From Siphonodentalium dalli (lineage: Eukaryota; Mollusca; Scaphopoda; Gadilida; Siphonodentaliidae): a stretch of 64,000 nucleotides of DNA. The notes beneath the pieces are model-generated. The model was not told the origin of the DNA and did not search any database. It saw nothing but the letters and a program-made list of their open reading frames with translations. Of this stretch, positions 36,834-47,599 are shown in pieces; position 1 is the first letter of the stretch; every line of letters begins with the position of its first letter. The stretch is taken from assembly GCA_032622095.1 (NCBI GenBank), contig CP136061.1, forward strand, positions 261,178,077 to 261,242,076, in the 5' to 3' direction. A program made the translations under genes and the position numbers.

Positions 36834-38114
36834 CAGTGTTAACGCTGGGTGAAACAATCTTTTGGCCAATTCTTATATTATTTTTTTTTAGCCAAATTAA
36901 AAAAACTTTGGCCAAATTAAATCTTCATTTTCTTGTCTCACAATTAATGAATATGTTTGTTTTATTTAACATCTAACATTCTAAATAATTATGCCCACAC
37001 CATACCTTCAAATACCGTGCCTAGACTTCTTTAATCCCACCATTGTTACTTGACACTGTGCCAGTAAACACAATCTACCATCTAGCCTTATGACTGACCA
37101 AGGATTCATTAGTGTTAATCCTCATTACTGTTTATTGCATTTGGTGGCCCATTGTTTGATTGTGTGTGCACTGCCACGAGAGACTGTTGTCACATATTAA
37201 GTTGTATCACATCATCCAATAGCAAATTATCATAACATAAATTTGGTTCTCATTTCGCCCCCGTTACAAAATCAATTTGAGTTTTTGCATTAGATTTCCG
37301 ATTTTGGGACAAAAACAATTTCGCCAAAATTTGGCGAAATTAAATTTTGTTTGGCCATTTAGATTTTTAAAAATGTCAAATTTGGCGGTAACTCAGGGTA
37401 CCCGGACATTTCCCCACCCGCTCGGAAATTGGCAAAGCGGACATTTCCCCACCCGGACATTTACCAACCGGACATTTACTCACTTACTCAATATCAAAGC
37501 GGACATTGTCCCCACCGGACTTTTCCCCACGTTTGACTGTTTATTACTATGGGTGTTAATCCTGTTATTTCATATGTTTTCCTCATACTTGGTGGGTTTT
37601 AACCATTGTCTATTAAAGTAATTAAAGATATACCAAGGGTTCAGTCATTTATCATTGGTAGCGGTTCGAGATCTTTATTTCTGTTCTTCAGAAAAAATAT
37701 CAAATTAAATGCTCTTTATAAAATGGAAATTTGCACATATATTATTGAATAAGTAAATTAACGATGAACGCTCTTTATTTCTATTCTTCAGAAAATTATC
37801 TCTTAATATTTGCACATATAATATTGAATAAGCAAATTAATTAACATCATGGAAATTGGCACTTACGGCATTATCAGTTGTGGCACACCCCTAGCAGGGT
37901 GGGGAAATGTCCGGTCGGTAAATGTCCGGGTGGGTAAATGTCCGGGTGGGGAAATGTCCGGTCGGTAAATGTCCGAGTGGGTAAATGTCCGGGTGGGGAA
38001 ATGTCCGAGTGGGTAAATGTCCGGGTGGGTAAATGTCCTGGTGGGGAAATGTCCGCTTTTTAAAGTGGGGAAATGTCCGGGATTCAAATTTGGCATATGA
38101 CAGCGTGAACCCTG
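36834..38114. mobile_element. Candidate degraded hAT-like element
   Basis: The left end CAGTGTTAACGCTG (36834-36847) and the right end CAGCGTGAACCCTG (38101-38114) are inverted, with two mismatches, and resemble the hAT ends at 40305 and 43467 (CAGGGTTCGCGCTG). Next to the ends are TTGGCC/TTTGGCGAAA/TTTGGCA words, as in that element. No matching 8-bp target duplication is seen. GGTGAAACAAT lies inside the left end and outside the right, which I cannot explain. Confidence 0.35.
37401..38081. mobile_element. Element with 18-bp GGACATTTCCCC subterminal repeats in inverted orientation
   Basis: CCCGGACATTTCCCCAC at 37401 is mirrored by GTGGGGAAATGTCCGGG ending at 38081. The left flank carries about 6 copies of the GGACATTTcCCCACC unit up to 37530. 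The right flank carries about 11 copies in reverse orientation from 37895. The centre has a ~100-bp direct duplication (CTCTTTATTTCTNTTCTTCAGAAAA at about 37673 and 37772). No transposase was recognised; the 86- and 114-codon frames are periodic repeat translations. Confidence 0.7.
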
Positions 38115-38308
38115 GTGAAACAATACATTTATAGAACAAATAAAACTTTCCTGGATAGATTCTAGACGAAATTTACCTTTTCCAAATGAAAATATTTTTT
38201 ACCAAATTCTTAGATGTTGCCAAATGTTATCAGTTTCTGATTTTAACTATTTGGACAATCGCTGTTTGAGCGAGTTTATATGTCGATAGGAAAGCAGTTA
38301 ATTATTAA

Positions 38309-38715
38309 CAAGAAAACCATAGTCAGAAATGGTAATGTCCTCAAGATTATATTATTAGGCATATAAATAAATTATAATATAAAATATATCGGTTTCATAA
38401 ATGACGGCCTCAGAATTCCGTTTGAACAACTTATCCTTCAAATTATTACAAAAACTACGGGTTATTACTGCATGTTTCTCATTCACCACACCAGAAAAAC
38501 TCTAAATTCGGACCAAAAATTTACGAAACGGATTAATACACATTCGATACTTCGCAATACATTTAGTCTAAATTCCAACTGAGACATGGCTCATACTTCA
38601 TCGGCAAAGTTGGCTGTTATGTTGCATTGTGTTCCCGCCATAAAATCTTCAAGTTTGGCCCAGCTATTGTTCATTCCTAAACATCGAAAGCAATTAAACG
38701 GTCATAACAGTTAAA
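38309..38715 (+). repeat. Dispersed repeat R2, third copy
   Basis: Aligns with 12790-13255 and, at its start, with 6168-6300. It shares AACAAGAAAACCATAGTCAG, CCACACCAGAAAAACTC and GAAAGCAATTAA. About 100 bp separate it from the double-hairpin copy E. Confidence 0.85.
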
Positions 38716-38825
38716 AATACACATCCGCGAAAACTCGAAATATGTTGTCCTGCGAGATACGGCCTGCTCAGCCTTACTATAATTTCCAAAAATATATTCC
38801 CATCGCCCAACGCCCCATTGTCAAA

Positions 38826-39282
38826 TGTGACCCGCCATATCAAATCCAGTCGTAAGTCGGGATTTTTTTACCCTGTGCCAATGCATTCTCTTATATATGC
38901 GAGTCGACCATAGGTCGCCTCGCATATATAAGAGAATGCATTGGCCTAACAATTTTTTATCATTTTTGTTAAATAAATGTTTCTTACAATTTTTAGGACA
39001 TAAAATAAAAAAAAACATCCATTACCCTGCAGAGAGCCCCACACATATGTAGAAGCATATAGAAGAGTGTCGTCTGCTCATGTTTGTCTGGGGCTCTGTA
39101 TGGGTGAAATTATAAAATTGTTCAAGAATACAAGAAAAAATTATTAAAATTGTAAAAAATTGTTAGGCCAATGCATTCTCTTATATGTGCGAGGCGACCT
39201 ATGGTCGACTCGCATATATAAGAGAATGCATTGGCACAGGGTAAAAATATCTCGACTTACGACTGGATTTGATATGGCAAAC
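38826..39282 (+). mobile_element. Double-hairpin element, complete copy E
   Basis: The outer inverted arms read CGCCATATCAAATCCAGTCG (from 38831) and CGACTTACGACTGGATTTGA then TATGGC (to about 39278). Inside are hairpins at 38876-38943 and 39167-39234 and a ~220-bp spacer with GCCCCACACATATGTAG and TGTCTGGGGCTC. The outer arm plus first hairpin arm gives TIRs of about 75 bp. No ORF of note; frames over it repeat in the copy at 50043 only because the DNA does. Confidence 0.93.
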
Positions 39283-39284
39283 AC

Positions 39285-40050
39285 CTATAGGGCTTAATAA
39301 TTCTCGCTTATATACTTTTGGTTTATCACAGAAGAATAAATCAACAACTGAACAATGCAATTGTAGAAGGTTTGCTTCATGGGAAGGGCACATCGAAACA
39401 TTAGCTATGTGAACACTGCCACCATAATACTAGTAATCGCTTCACCCATGGGTGCTATGATATCAGATCAATTGCATCTTGACAGAGGTAATGATTCCTA
39501 ACCTTAAAGGGGTATTGTACACCATTTTCAATAAACTCCCAGTAATATGAACGATCTAATATCGATAAAATATAGAAAACTAAGTCATTTGAGTCGAAGA
39601 TGTATTCTGTAAACGTTCAGGTTAATAGGTTATCTTAAAATCAAAGTTAATAATTTGATATAAATTTATTTTAAATTACGATTTCCGTGTACAAGACGTA
39701 ATCAAAATAATTCACGGATAGTGGATTGGGCAACATGATCGTGTAAACAATTATGTTGATATGAGACGTAAACTCAAGCTACTCACTGACTAGTGACTAT
39801 ACAATGACTTAAATGCGTATATGGGACTAGTATGCATATAATATAATATTTATTTGATACATTAAGTGATACATTTGCTTGAAAATTGTACAAAAATTAG
39901 TCAACAACGACAATTGGTATTTTTTGCATTCCGGCCATCTGACAACCGTAACATTACTTCCTACTCAACAGATTTCAAATAATGGAAATCTGGTTACCTT
40001 ATTCTACGACTCAGAGACTATAGAAACCAACAACAACATTTGAGTACAGT
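39285..40050. other. Unassigned AT-rich interval
   Basis: No gene, RNA or repeat recognised between the double-hairpin copy and the inverted duplication that begins at 40055. Confidence 0.4.
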
Positions 40051-40054
40051 ATCC

Positions 40055-40500
40055 CTTTAACACCACTAATAATATTAATGTAAGAGTTCCCTGAAAGAAA
40101 TGGTATTTGGTTGACAAATATTATTCAACTTTCTTGAGGAATTATAAAGTGAAGTGCTAAAACTCTTGCCAAATTAAAATAGTGTTTGTCAAATCTGAAT
40201 TAAAGATACATAATCCGATTCGATGGTCCCCGTATCATCTAGTTACAAAAACAACGGACTTTCACTAAAAGCCTATTTAGATTCCAATATTAGTTTATTA
40301 ACAACAGGGTTCGCGCTGCCACTTGCCAAATTTGCCAATGGCAAAAATATTTCACATATGGCAAAAAATTATTTCATTTTGGCTAAAGTTTCGGCAAGTC
40401 ACTTTTTAATTCCTCAAGAAAGTTGAAAAATATTTGTCAATCGATATAATTCATTTCAGGAGACTCTTACAACAGAATTATATTAGTGGTGTTTTATACG
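40055..40500. repeat. Inverted duplication straddling the hAT left end
   Basis: 40055-40195 is mirrored by about 40350-40500. Paired words include AACACCACTAATAATATTAA with TATTAGTGGTGTT, and TTCAACTTTCTTGAGGAATT with AATTCCTCAAGAAAGTTGAA. One arm is outside the hAT-like element and the other inside it, so another copy of the same sequence probably lies next to the element in reverse. Confidence 0.7.
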
Positions 40501-43091
40501 GTATTGGAAAAGTTAACACCTCTATTAAGATGCAGAGGGGCCTAGCTGGAATTTCCTTCAAATGTGTGCACCAATTGCTATCCGATGTTTATTGTAATGT
40601 GAGATATAATGATGTTACATCAAGATTAATCAAAATAGATCAAGGAACAAGGCAGGGGAAATCTGCTCACCGAAATTTTACATGGTCTACAATGACGAAC
40701 TGATTAAATAAGGATTAACTGTCATGTGGACTGTTTTTATGGAGATGTAACCGTGAGGTAAGTGGACATAACTTGTGTAAAACCCGAAGGGTTTTACATA
40801 CAAGTTATGACCACTTACCCCACGGTTACATCTCCATAAAAATAGTCCACATGACAGTTAATCCTTATATTTATGTCATTTAGCGAAAAAAACACTTTTG
40901 TAAATGTATTTAAATCGAAAAGTGTATCGTGACAAAAACAGCCCAAAATACCCAATAGCACCCTTGGCAAAAGTTAATAGGAACAATTTCTCTTCATATT
41001 GAAACCCGATGATGTATTAAGTCAATACTGCGCGAGTCCAAATGCGCCCAAAACATTACGCGTTCGTCTGTCCAAACCCAATGACGTATCGATGGTGTTA
41101 TGCGCTTGGTGTTATGAGCCGTTGCGCATTCACCGAGAAATAACTGCAACTAGCTACGTGGGCGCCGACCAATCAGAATGCTGGGTTTAGTGATGACAAC
41201 ACTTAGTATGTAAATATATTACTATCAGAGTCAATATATGGCTTTCACGTGGAATCAATTAATTGCACTTGTCCAACCCACGCAGGCGACATGCTACTTC
41301 TATCACTAACTGAATGTGGTTTTAATTCACTTATTGATATGTGTGTGAGGTATAGCTATACATGGCGGTATAAGTATAATTCGTCTAAATATGTAGCAAT
41401 GGTGCTTAATGAGACAAGGAAGCAAGCCAATAAGTATAAACGCAAGGGGTCTGAACACCTTAATGAAGTGGACAGTACAGTTCATCTGGGAATCCCAATT
41501 GATAAGTATAAACAAACAAATAATTTTATTGAACATGTATGTGATAAACTGAGAAGCACTTTTCTTATGCTATCGAATTCTGGTTTGTATGCCGGAGGTC
41601 TAACTCCCCTGAGTTCCTCACTCATTTATAAATCAGTCGTCTTGCCAAGAGCATTGTTCGGTAGGGAACTTTTATGGAATCTATCCCAAAATGAAATTAT
41701 GAAACTAAAGAGGACTCATAGATTTTGCATCAAAAGGATAGAGGGATTTGAACCCAGGACCCGGACCGACATTGCTCTTGTCTTACTTGGAATTCATTCA
41801 CTAGATTTCTACATACATAAAAAGAAATTGTCACTATTATCATCACTGTGTAATGTCGAATGTAACAATTACAAAACAGTTAAACAAGTTTTCCTCCATA
41901 GAATGTATGAATACATGCTTTTGCCTACCACTAGTTCATCGTGTTTCCATAACTATTTTTGTGACATAATGTAAATACTTGAACGATATTATTTTTCGTA
42001 CTACCTTAACCAATTTGCCACAGAGTCTTGTTTTCCGGACAAAAACTCATGGAAATTTTTTTTTAACATGGGAATGGTAACATCACACGATGATGCGTGG
42101 AAGTCAAGAACAAATTCTGACCCAAGTCTCTCACTCTTCAATAGAATACACACAGACTTATGTATATCTTATGTTTGGCGCCTATGTAAATCGCACACAG
42201 AAGACAAGACCATTTATCTAACGATTGGCAAATTGATAAGCCAAATAGGAATTAACAGAGAAATATCCTGTACGAATTGTGGTTCAACCACGACCGATAT
42301 TTTATCTCACATATTCATTGAGTGCACACCCATGTATTCATTTAGAAATGAGATGGAATATTTTATTATGGATGCACTTGGGATTAACGCCTACATCAAA
42401 TACGATACGTTATCAAGAGAAGCCAAATTAAGTGTGCTCCTTGGGAACTTATCAGAAATTGAGGGCGATCAATTGATTACAGATGATGACATTCCAATTC
42501 AAATTTTCAAACATGTTGTCAAAATGTGGCAGGCTTATTATCTGTATGCTGGTATTACTTATTATATTATATAGTAATCACACACGCCATATACAGGCAT
42601 TCATATACAATCACATATGGCTGTGAGTTGCGTATACGTGCGTCTGTGTATATGGATGCGCGCGTCCCATTCTGTCGGATTCAGTGGCCAGTGGAATGAC
42701 AATGCAAGTCGTTTGTCATTCTTCTGGTCATCGGGAGATGACAGGATGTCGTGACCGATTGTAATGCGCGTCCAGATGCACGTGCGTACGCGAATACACA
42801 AACGAATGCGGTTGCGTTTGTGCCCTTATGTGTGCGTACCCACCCATATGACGCTGGCAATTGCGCTTGAAGCATTGCAACGCATGTAGTCATGCTGAAC
42901 TGCTTTGATTTGGACGGTACATGCAGATAAGAGCGCAGACCCAACTCGAGAATTGTATTTATATGTAAATACTTTGATTTGTTGATACATGTATGACCGT
43001 TTGAATTATGTTCTTTATATACTATATTATAATTGTGTTCATATATACAATCTTCAGTAATGGAGGATAATTAAAGATATATTAAGATGCA
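40497..43091 (+). pseudogene. Decayed LINE: reverse transcriptase and C-terminal zinc motif
   Basis: Fragments of a non-LTR retrotransposon pol are readable in order. The 5' part (to about 40655) gives SDVYCNVRYNDVTSRLIKID and GTRQG, an RT fingers/palm region. A frameshift then continues as EICSPKFYMVYNDELIK. A foldback and about 380 bp more interrupt the ORF. From 41249 the frame reads CPTHAGDMLLLSLTECGF and the thumb/connection region. At THAGD the catalytic xADD is changed to AGD, so the enzyme would be dead. One TAA at 41972 breaks the frame, which otherwise continues unbroken to 42577 with a C-x2-C-x9-H-x4-C motif. The 3' UTR ends near 43091 with AATTAAAGATATATTAAG. It is 5'-truncated with no endonuclease domain. 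The clade is not resolved. Confidence 0.88.
40709..40868. mobile_element. Foldback insertion inside the LINE ORF
   Basis: AAGGATTAACTGTCATGTGG begins an arm of about 75 bp mirrored by CCACATGACAGTTAATCCTT at the other side, with GAAG as the loop between AAAACCC and GGGTTTT. It follows the LINE residues YNDELIK directly. The LINE frame resumes only at about 41249, so 40869-41248 is further inserted or rearranged sequence that I cannot assign. Confidence 0.85.
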
Positions 43092-43624
43092 GTTAATCTG
43101 ATAGCATTAGTACCGATGGTCGAAGTGAATACTAGTATTTAGTGTGGTGGTGTTTACATATAGTTAATCCCCATGTGATGTGCCCTTCTGCTGAAGTAAC
43201 CCTAATACCATTGTATTGTTCGGTGATTGGCTTATTGTTGTATGATAAACCACAAAAGAGATGCCAGTATAATTAATTATTAACTTACTGTTTTTCTATC
43301 GATATCAAAAGTCGTTCAAACCGCGAGTGTCGAAAAATAAGAATTAATGTTGGAGAAAATGATACTATAAGGGATAGCATTTGGCAAATGTTAAAATAAT
43401 TTGGCAAAAATTATTTTTATTTGCCAAATTATTGGCAAAAGTAAATTTCGGTCCAGCGCGGACCCTGATTAACAATAGGTACTCAGATCAATACGAATCA
43501 GGATATCATATTTTCGGGGAAAAGTCATAAAAAGTCCTATAATACCGATTTTTCTTGGCAGTTTGGTGGATGGGCGAGTGTGGCTTGAAATTTCACAGGC
43601 ATTTCGATACTGAAAGCTATACAC

Positions 43625-43890
43625 GAACGTTTAAAGACATATTATGGACTTGTTCGGTGCGAGAAACTGATAAGTTAGTACTCATGTGCTATGCCAACTG
43701 TGGGAATGTAGCATTCTACTAGCATTACCGAAAATTTCAAAGAAATAAACCATAACCCTCAATAGATATCATTGTCTGAACTACGCTTAATTGTAAATAT
43801 TTACATCTCGATTCGGGACGCTGCGATCGGCGATAAACTAACGCAAATTATTTCGCCAACGAGAGTCATTGCATTTAATTAATATATAAT
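43625..43890 (-). repeat. Dispersed repeat R3, copy 1
   Basis: The reverse complement matches 60791-61073: TATATATTAATTAAATGCA, GCGTCCCGAATCGAG, GTAAATATTTACAATT, GCGTAGTTCAGAC, AGTTGGCATAGC, ACTAACTTATCAGTTTC and CATAATATGTCTTTAA. At the point where the other copy has a 20-C run this copy reads ATTCCCAC. Confidence 0.85.
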
Positions 43891-44283
43891 AATGACGTGT
43901 GGGTACTGTAAATTTGGATTAAGATACGTAAACATAACTACTTTAAACAATATTTGTCTCAGGTTCTATTTGATCACCCTCCCGGAGTGTTTCACGTCAC
44001 TTTAAATGCTTATAAAATGTACCTGTATCACAGGTAACTTCGTTCCCCGTGTGGCGATGCTACCGACAAAGCCTGTGAACAGCATGCAATTATCTCACAA
44101 TAAGCCAACATTCAGGTATTTGAAGGCAAATGTAAGTAACAGCATTGCACGTGGAACTACATAACTTACTTCTCACGTCGTTAGCTTTGGTAAAGATGCT
44201 TTATATACGGACGTTCCAGTTCATATTCTGGCACCATGTGGTTTTCAACGACGACATTCCTGTAAATATACCAGACAAACTTA

Positions 44284-44591
44284 TCAGTGAGTGAACGACT
44301 GAACGAACACTTAGTTCAAACCGAACGACTGAACGTACACTTAGTTCAAACCGAACGACTGAACGTACACTTAGTTCAAACCGAACGACTGAACGTACAC
44401 TTAGTTCAAACCGAACGACTGAACGTACACTTAGTTCAAACCGAACGACTGAACGTACACTTAGTTCAAACCGAACGACTGAACGTACACTTAGTTCAAA
44501 CCGAACGACTGAACGTACACTTAGTTCAAACCGAACGACTGAACGTACACTTAGTTCAAACCGAACGACTGAACGTACACTTAGTTCAAAC
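44284..44591 (+). repeat. Perfect 30-bp minisatellite, 10 copies
   Basis: The unit CTTAGTTCAAACCGAACGAC plus TGAACGTACA repeats with no internal substitution except in the first unit (GAACGAACAC). Because 30 is divisible by 3, both strands stay open: the plus strand reads RLNVHLVQTE repeatedly and the minus strand FELSVRSVVR. The 147-codon and 132-codon frames are therefore repeat artefacts unless expression is shown. Confidence 0.95.
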
Positions 44592-44664
44592 ACTGTCAAT
44601 TTTGCACTGTAAAAATGCCAGTAGCAAACTTTCCCAAAAAAACGGATTAATTTCTGCCCGTTTT

Positions 44665-47535
44665 CGACAAATCAGCATCAGCAGGGTATATCGTTCACAC
44701 CACACCCCCTCCATTCTCTATATGTATTAGTGTATGGTTAGGGTCAAGGTTAGCGTTAGGACTAATATTAGGGTTATGTCTAATGTTAGGGTCAGGGTTA
44801 TGGTTAGGGTCAGGCTTAGGGTTAGGGTTAGGGTCAAGGTTAGCGTTAGTACTAATATTAGGGTCAGGGTTAGGGTCAGGGTTAGGGTTATGTCTGATTT
44901 AAACAATATTTATTTGCCCCATTTAATATTACATTTATGATGAAAAAAAAAATTATGATGGAAACATGAGTAGAATAGAAAAGGGGAAGAGGATCTAGCA
45001 GCAAGCAGATATCTGCTTTTGTTGAGCTATCTCCTCAGACAAGTAGAAAGATTGTATAAATAAAGAAAGCGCGAATGGCAAGTGGCTGAGTTCGAGAAAC
45101 AATAGGTTTAAGAAATGATGGTATATTAATATTATGATCTACAGACGAGATTACAATATGAGTTGAAAGGATAAGTAAGCGTAGGAATTTAATAAGGAGA
45201 GTGGGTATATTCACGAGGAATACGAGACAGAAATGTAGAGCGAGAGATAATGAGTGTGTATGTGAAAGAAAAGTTGGTACCACTGTTGTGAACATTTTGA
45301 AACTAACTTATGAAACGAACTATTTTAAAATAAGTTGTTTTGAAGCTAAATATGGAAACCAAATATGGAATCTAAATATGGAAACTAAATATGGGTTATG
45401 TCTAATGTTATGGTCAGGGTTAGGGTTAGGGTCAGGGTTAGGGTCAGGGTTAGGGTCAAGTTTAGCGTTAGCACTAACATCAGGGTTAGGGTTAGGGTTA
45501 GGGTTATGTCTAATGTTAGGGTCAGGGTTAGGGTCAGGGTTAGGGTTTGGGTCAGGGTTATGGTTAGGGTTAGGGTCAAGGTTAGCGTTGGGACTAATAT
45601 TAGGGTTAGGGTTAGGGTCAGGGTTAGGGTCAGGGTCAGGGTTAGGGTTATGTCTAATGTTATGGTCAGGGTTAGGGTTATGTCTAATGTTAGGGTCAGG
45701 GTTTAGTTTAGTTTAAACATATTTATTAAACTAAACTCAGCTTAAGGGATCGGATCACAAGTTACAAAACTTACGGTTGATCCTCTCCCTACTTTCTCTA
45801 AGGGTCAGGGTTAGGGTCAGGGTTAGGGTTATGTCTAATGTTAGGGTCAGGGTTAGGTTTAGGGTCAGGGTTAGGGTCAGGGTTAGGGTCGGGGTTAGTG
45901 TTAGGAGTAAGGTTAGGGTTTGGGTTATGGTTAGGGTCAGGGTTAGGGTTATGTCTAATGTTAGGGTTGGGGTTAGGGTCAGGGTTAGGTTAGGACTAAT
46001 GTTAGGGCTGCGGTCAGGGTTAGCGTTAGGTCTAATGTTAGGGTTAGGGTCAGGGGTAGGGTTAGGGTTATGTCTAATGTTAGGGTCAGGGTTAGGGTTA
46101 GGGTCAGGGTTAGGGTCAGGGTTAGCGTTAGGACTAATGTTAGGGTTTGGGTTATGGTCAGGGTTATGTCTAATGTTAGGGTTGGGGTCAGGGTTGGGGT
46201 TAGGGTTAGGGTCAGGGTTACGGTCAGGGTTACGGTCAGGGTTAGCGTTAGGTCTAATGTTAGGGTTAGGGTCAGGGTTAGGGTTAGGGTCAGGGTTGGG
46301 TTATGTCTAATGTTAGGGTCGGGGTTACGGTTGGGGTTACGGTTAGAACTAATGTTAGGGTCAGGGTCAGGGTTAGCGTTAGGTCTAATGTTAGGGTTAT
46401 GTTCAGGGTTAGGGTTATGGTCATGGTTAACGTTATGTCTAATGATAGGGTTAGGGTCAGGGTTAGCGTTAGGACTAATGTTAGGGTTAGGGTTATGGTT
46501 AGAGTTAGGGTTAGTGTCAGGGTAGGTGTTAGGGTTAGGATTATGGTTAGGGTCAGGGTTAGGGTTATGGTCAGTGTTAGGGTTAGGATTAAGGTTAGGG
46601 CGATGGTTAGGGTCAGGGTTAGGGCTAGGATCAGGGTTAGGGTTAGGGTTAGGGTTAGGACTAATGTTAGGGTTAGTGTTAGGGCTAGGGTTGGGGCAAG
46701 GGTTAGGGTTAAGACTAGGGTGGGTTAGGATTACCGTTAGGGTATTCTTACATGAAGGACACATAGCGTTAGCAGTGATCAATTTACGACAGAAGTTTTG
46801 CATGGTTGCTGATATCGCTGAGCTTTAGATTACCAACACGGTACGTGGTGGAATTGTAGGCAAGTCAAAATAATGTCTGTTGATATGTCAACAAATCAGC
46901 GTTAGCAGGATATATTATTCACACCACACCCCTCCATTCTTCATATATATTAGGTTTAGGGTCAGGGTTAGGGCTAATATTAGGGTTAGGGCCAGGACTA
47001 TGATTAGGGTTAGGGTTATGGTTAGGGTTAGGTTAAGAGTATTCTTACATGAAGGACATAGCGTTAGCATTGATCAATTTACGACAGACGTTTTGCATGG
47101 TTGCTGATATCGCTGAGCTGTTAGAAATAGATTAACAACACGGTACGTGGTGGAATTGTAGGCAAGTCAAAATAATGTCACTTGATATGTTGATATGTTG
47201 ACAAATCAGCGTTCGCATGGTATATTCTTCACACTACACCCCCTCCATTCTAGATATATATTAGGGTCAGGGTTAGGGTTAGGGTTAGGGTTAGGGTCAG
47301 GGTTAGGGTTAGGGATAATGTTAGGCTTAGGGTTAGGGTTAAGCTTAGGGTTGGGGTTAGGCTTAGGGTTAGGGTTATGGTTAGGGTTAGGGTATTTACA
47401 TGACATACCGTTAGCATTGATCAATTTACGATAGAAGTTTTGCATGGTTGCTGATATCGCTGAGCTGTTAGCAATAGATTAACAACACGGTACGTGGTGG
47501 CAAGTCAAAATACTGTCACTTGATATGATGGAATA
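44665..47535 (+). repeat. Telomere-like G-rich arrays in composite units
   Basis: Five blocks of degenerate hexamers TTAGGG, TCAGGG, TTAGCG, TTATGG and ACTAATGTTAGGG lie at 44728-44898, 45386-45708, 45799-46740, 46946-47037 and 47253-47397. Three blocks (1, 4 and 5) are preceded by a common leader with CAAATCAGCNT...CACACCACACCCCCTCC...ATATATTAG (44665, 46885, 47198). Blocks 3, 4 and 5 are followed by a common trailer with ACATGAAGGACA...GATCAATTTACGACAGA...TTTTGCATGGTTGCTGATAT (split: TTTTGCATGGTTGC, TGATATCGCTGAG) at 46750, 47047 and 47398. Long frames on both strands are low-complexity translations. This may be interstitial or subtelomeric sequence. Confidence 0.9.
44899..45385 (-). mobile_element. 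Probable LINE 3'-end insertion in telomere-like block
   Basis: The G-rich block is interrupted at 44899. Read on the minus strand, the insert ends GGGGCAAATAAATATTGTTT, a typical LINE 3' terminus. A second insert at 45709-45798 ends the same way (TTAATAAATATGTTTAAAC) and in the same orientation. No pol sequence is recognisable in either. Confidence 0.4.
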
Positions 47536-47599
47536 TGAGTTGTGATCCTTTTGTTCAGTAGCCCATTTTACACCTAACGACCCCAATTAATTTTGTTTT

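Larger units (their letters stand above)
40305..43467. mobile_element. hAT-like element with perfect 8-bp target duplication
   Basis: ATTAACAA flanks both sides (40297-40304 and 43468-43475). The ends are inverted: CAGGGTTCGCGCTG at 40305 and CAGCGCGGACCCTG ending at 43467. An 8-bp duplication with CAGGG...CCCTG ends is diagnostic of the hAT superfamily. Subterminal TTTGCC/TTGGCAAA words recur at both ends (40320-40395 and 43380-43450), as is typical of hAT transposase sites. No hAT transposase was found; the interior is largely the LINE relic at 40497-43091. It is a non-autonomous or hollowed-out copy. Confidence 0.88.

Noticed and set aside
36850-38122. GTGAAACA on both sides as an 8-bp hAT target duplication
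   Set aside because: On the left it lies inside the inverted end, on the right outside, so it cannot be the duplication of one insertion.
44201-44730. 132- and 147-codon frames with perfect 10-residue repeats
   Set aside because: The 30-bp period keeps both strands open; no start context, domain or conservation supports a protein.
44734-46828. Long frames rich in RVRV, GLGLG, TLTLT or NPNPN on both strands
   Set aside because: Low-complexity translations of TTAGGG/TCAGGG hexamers; all frames are open because the repeat has few stops.
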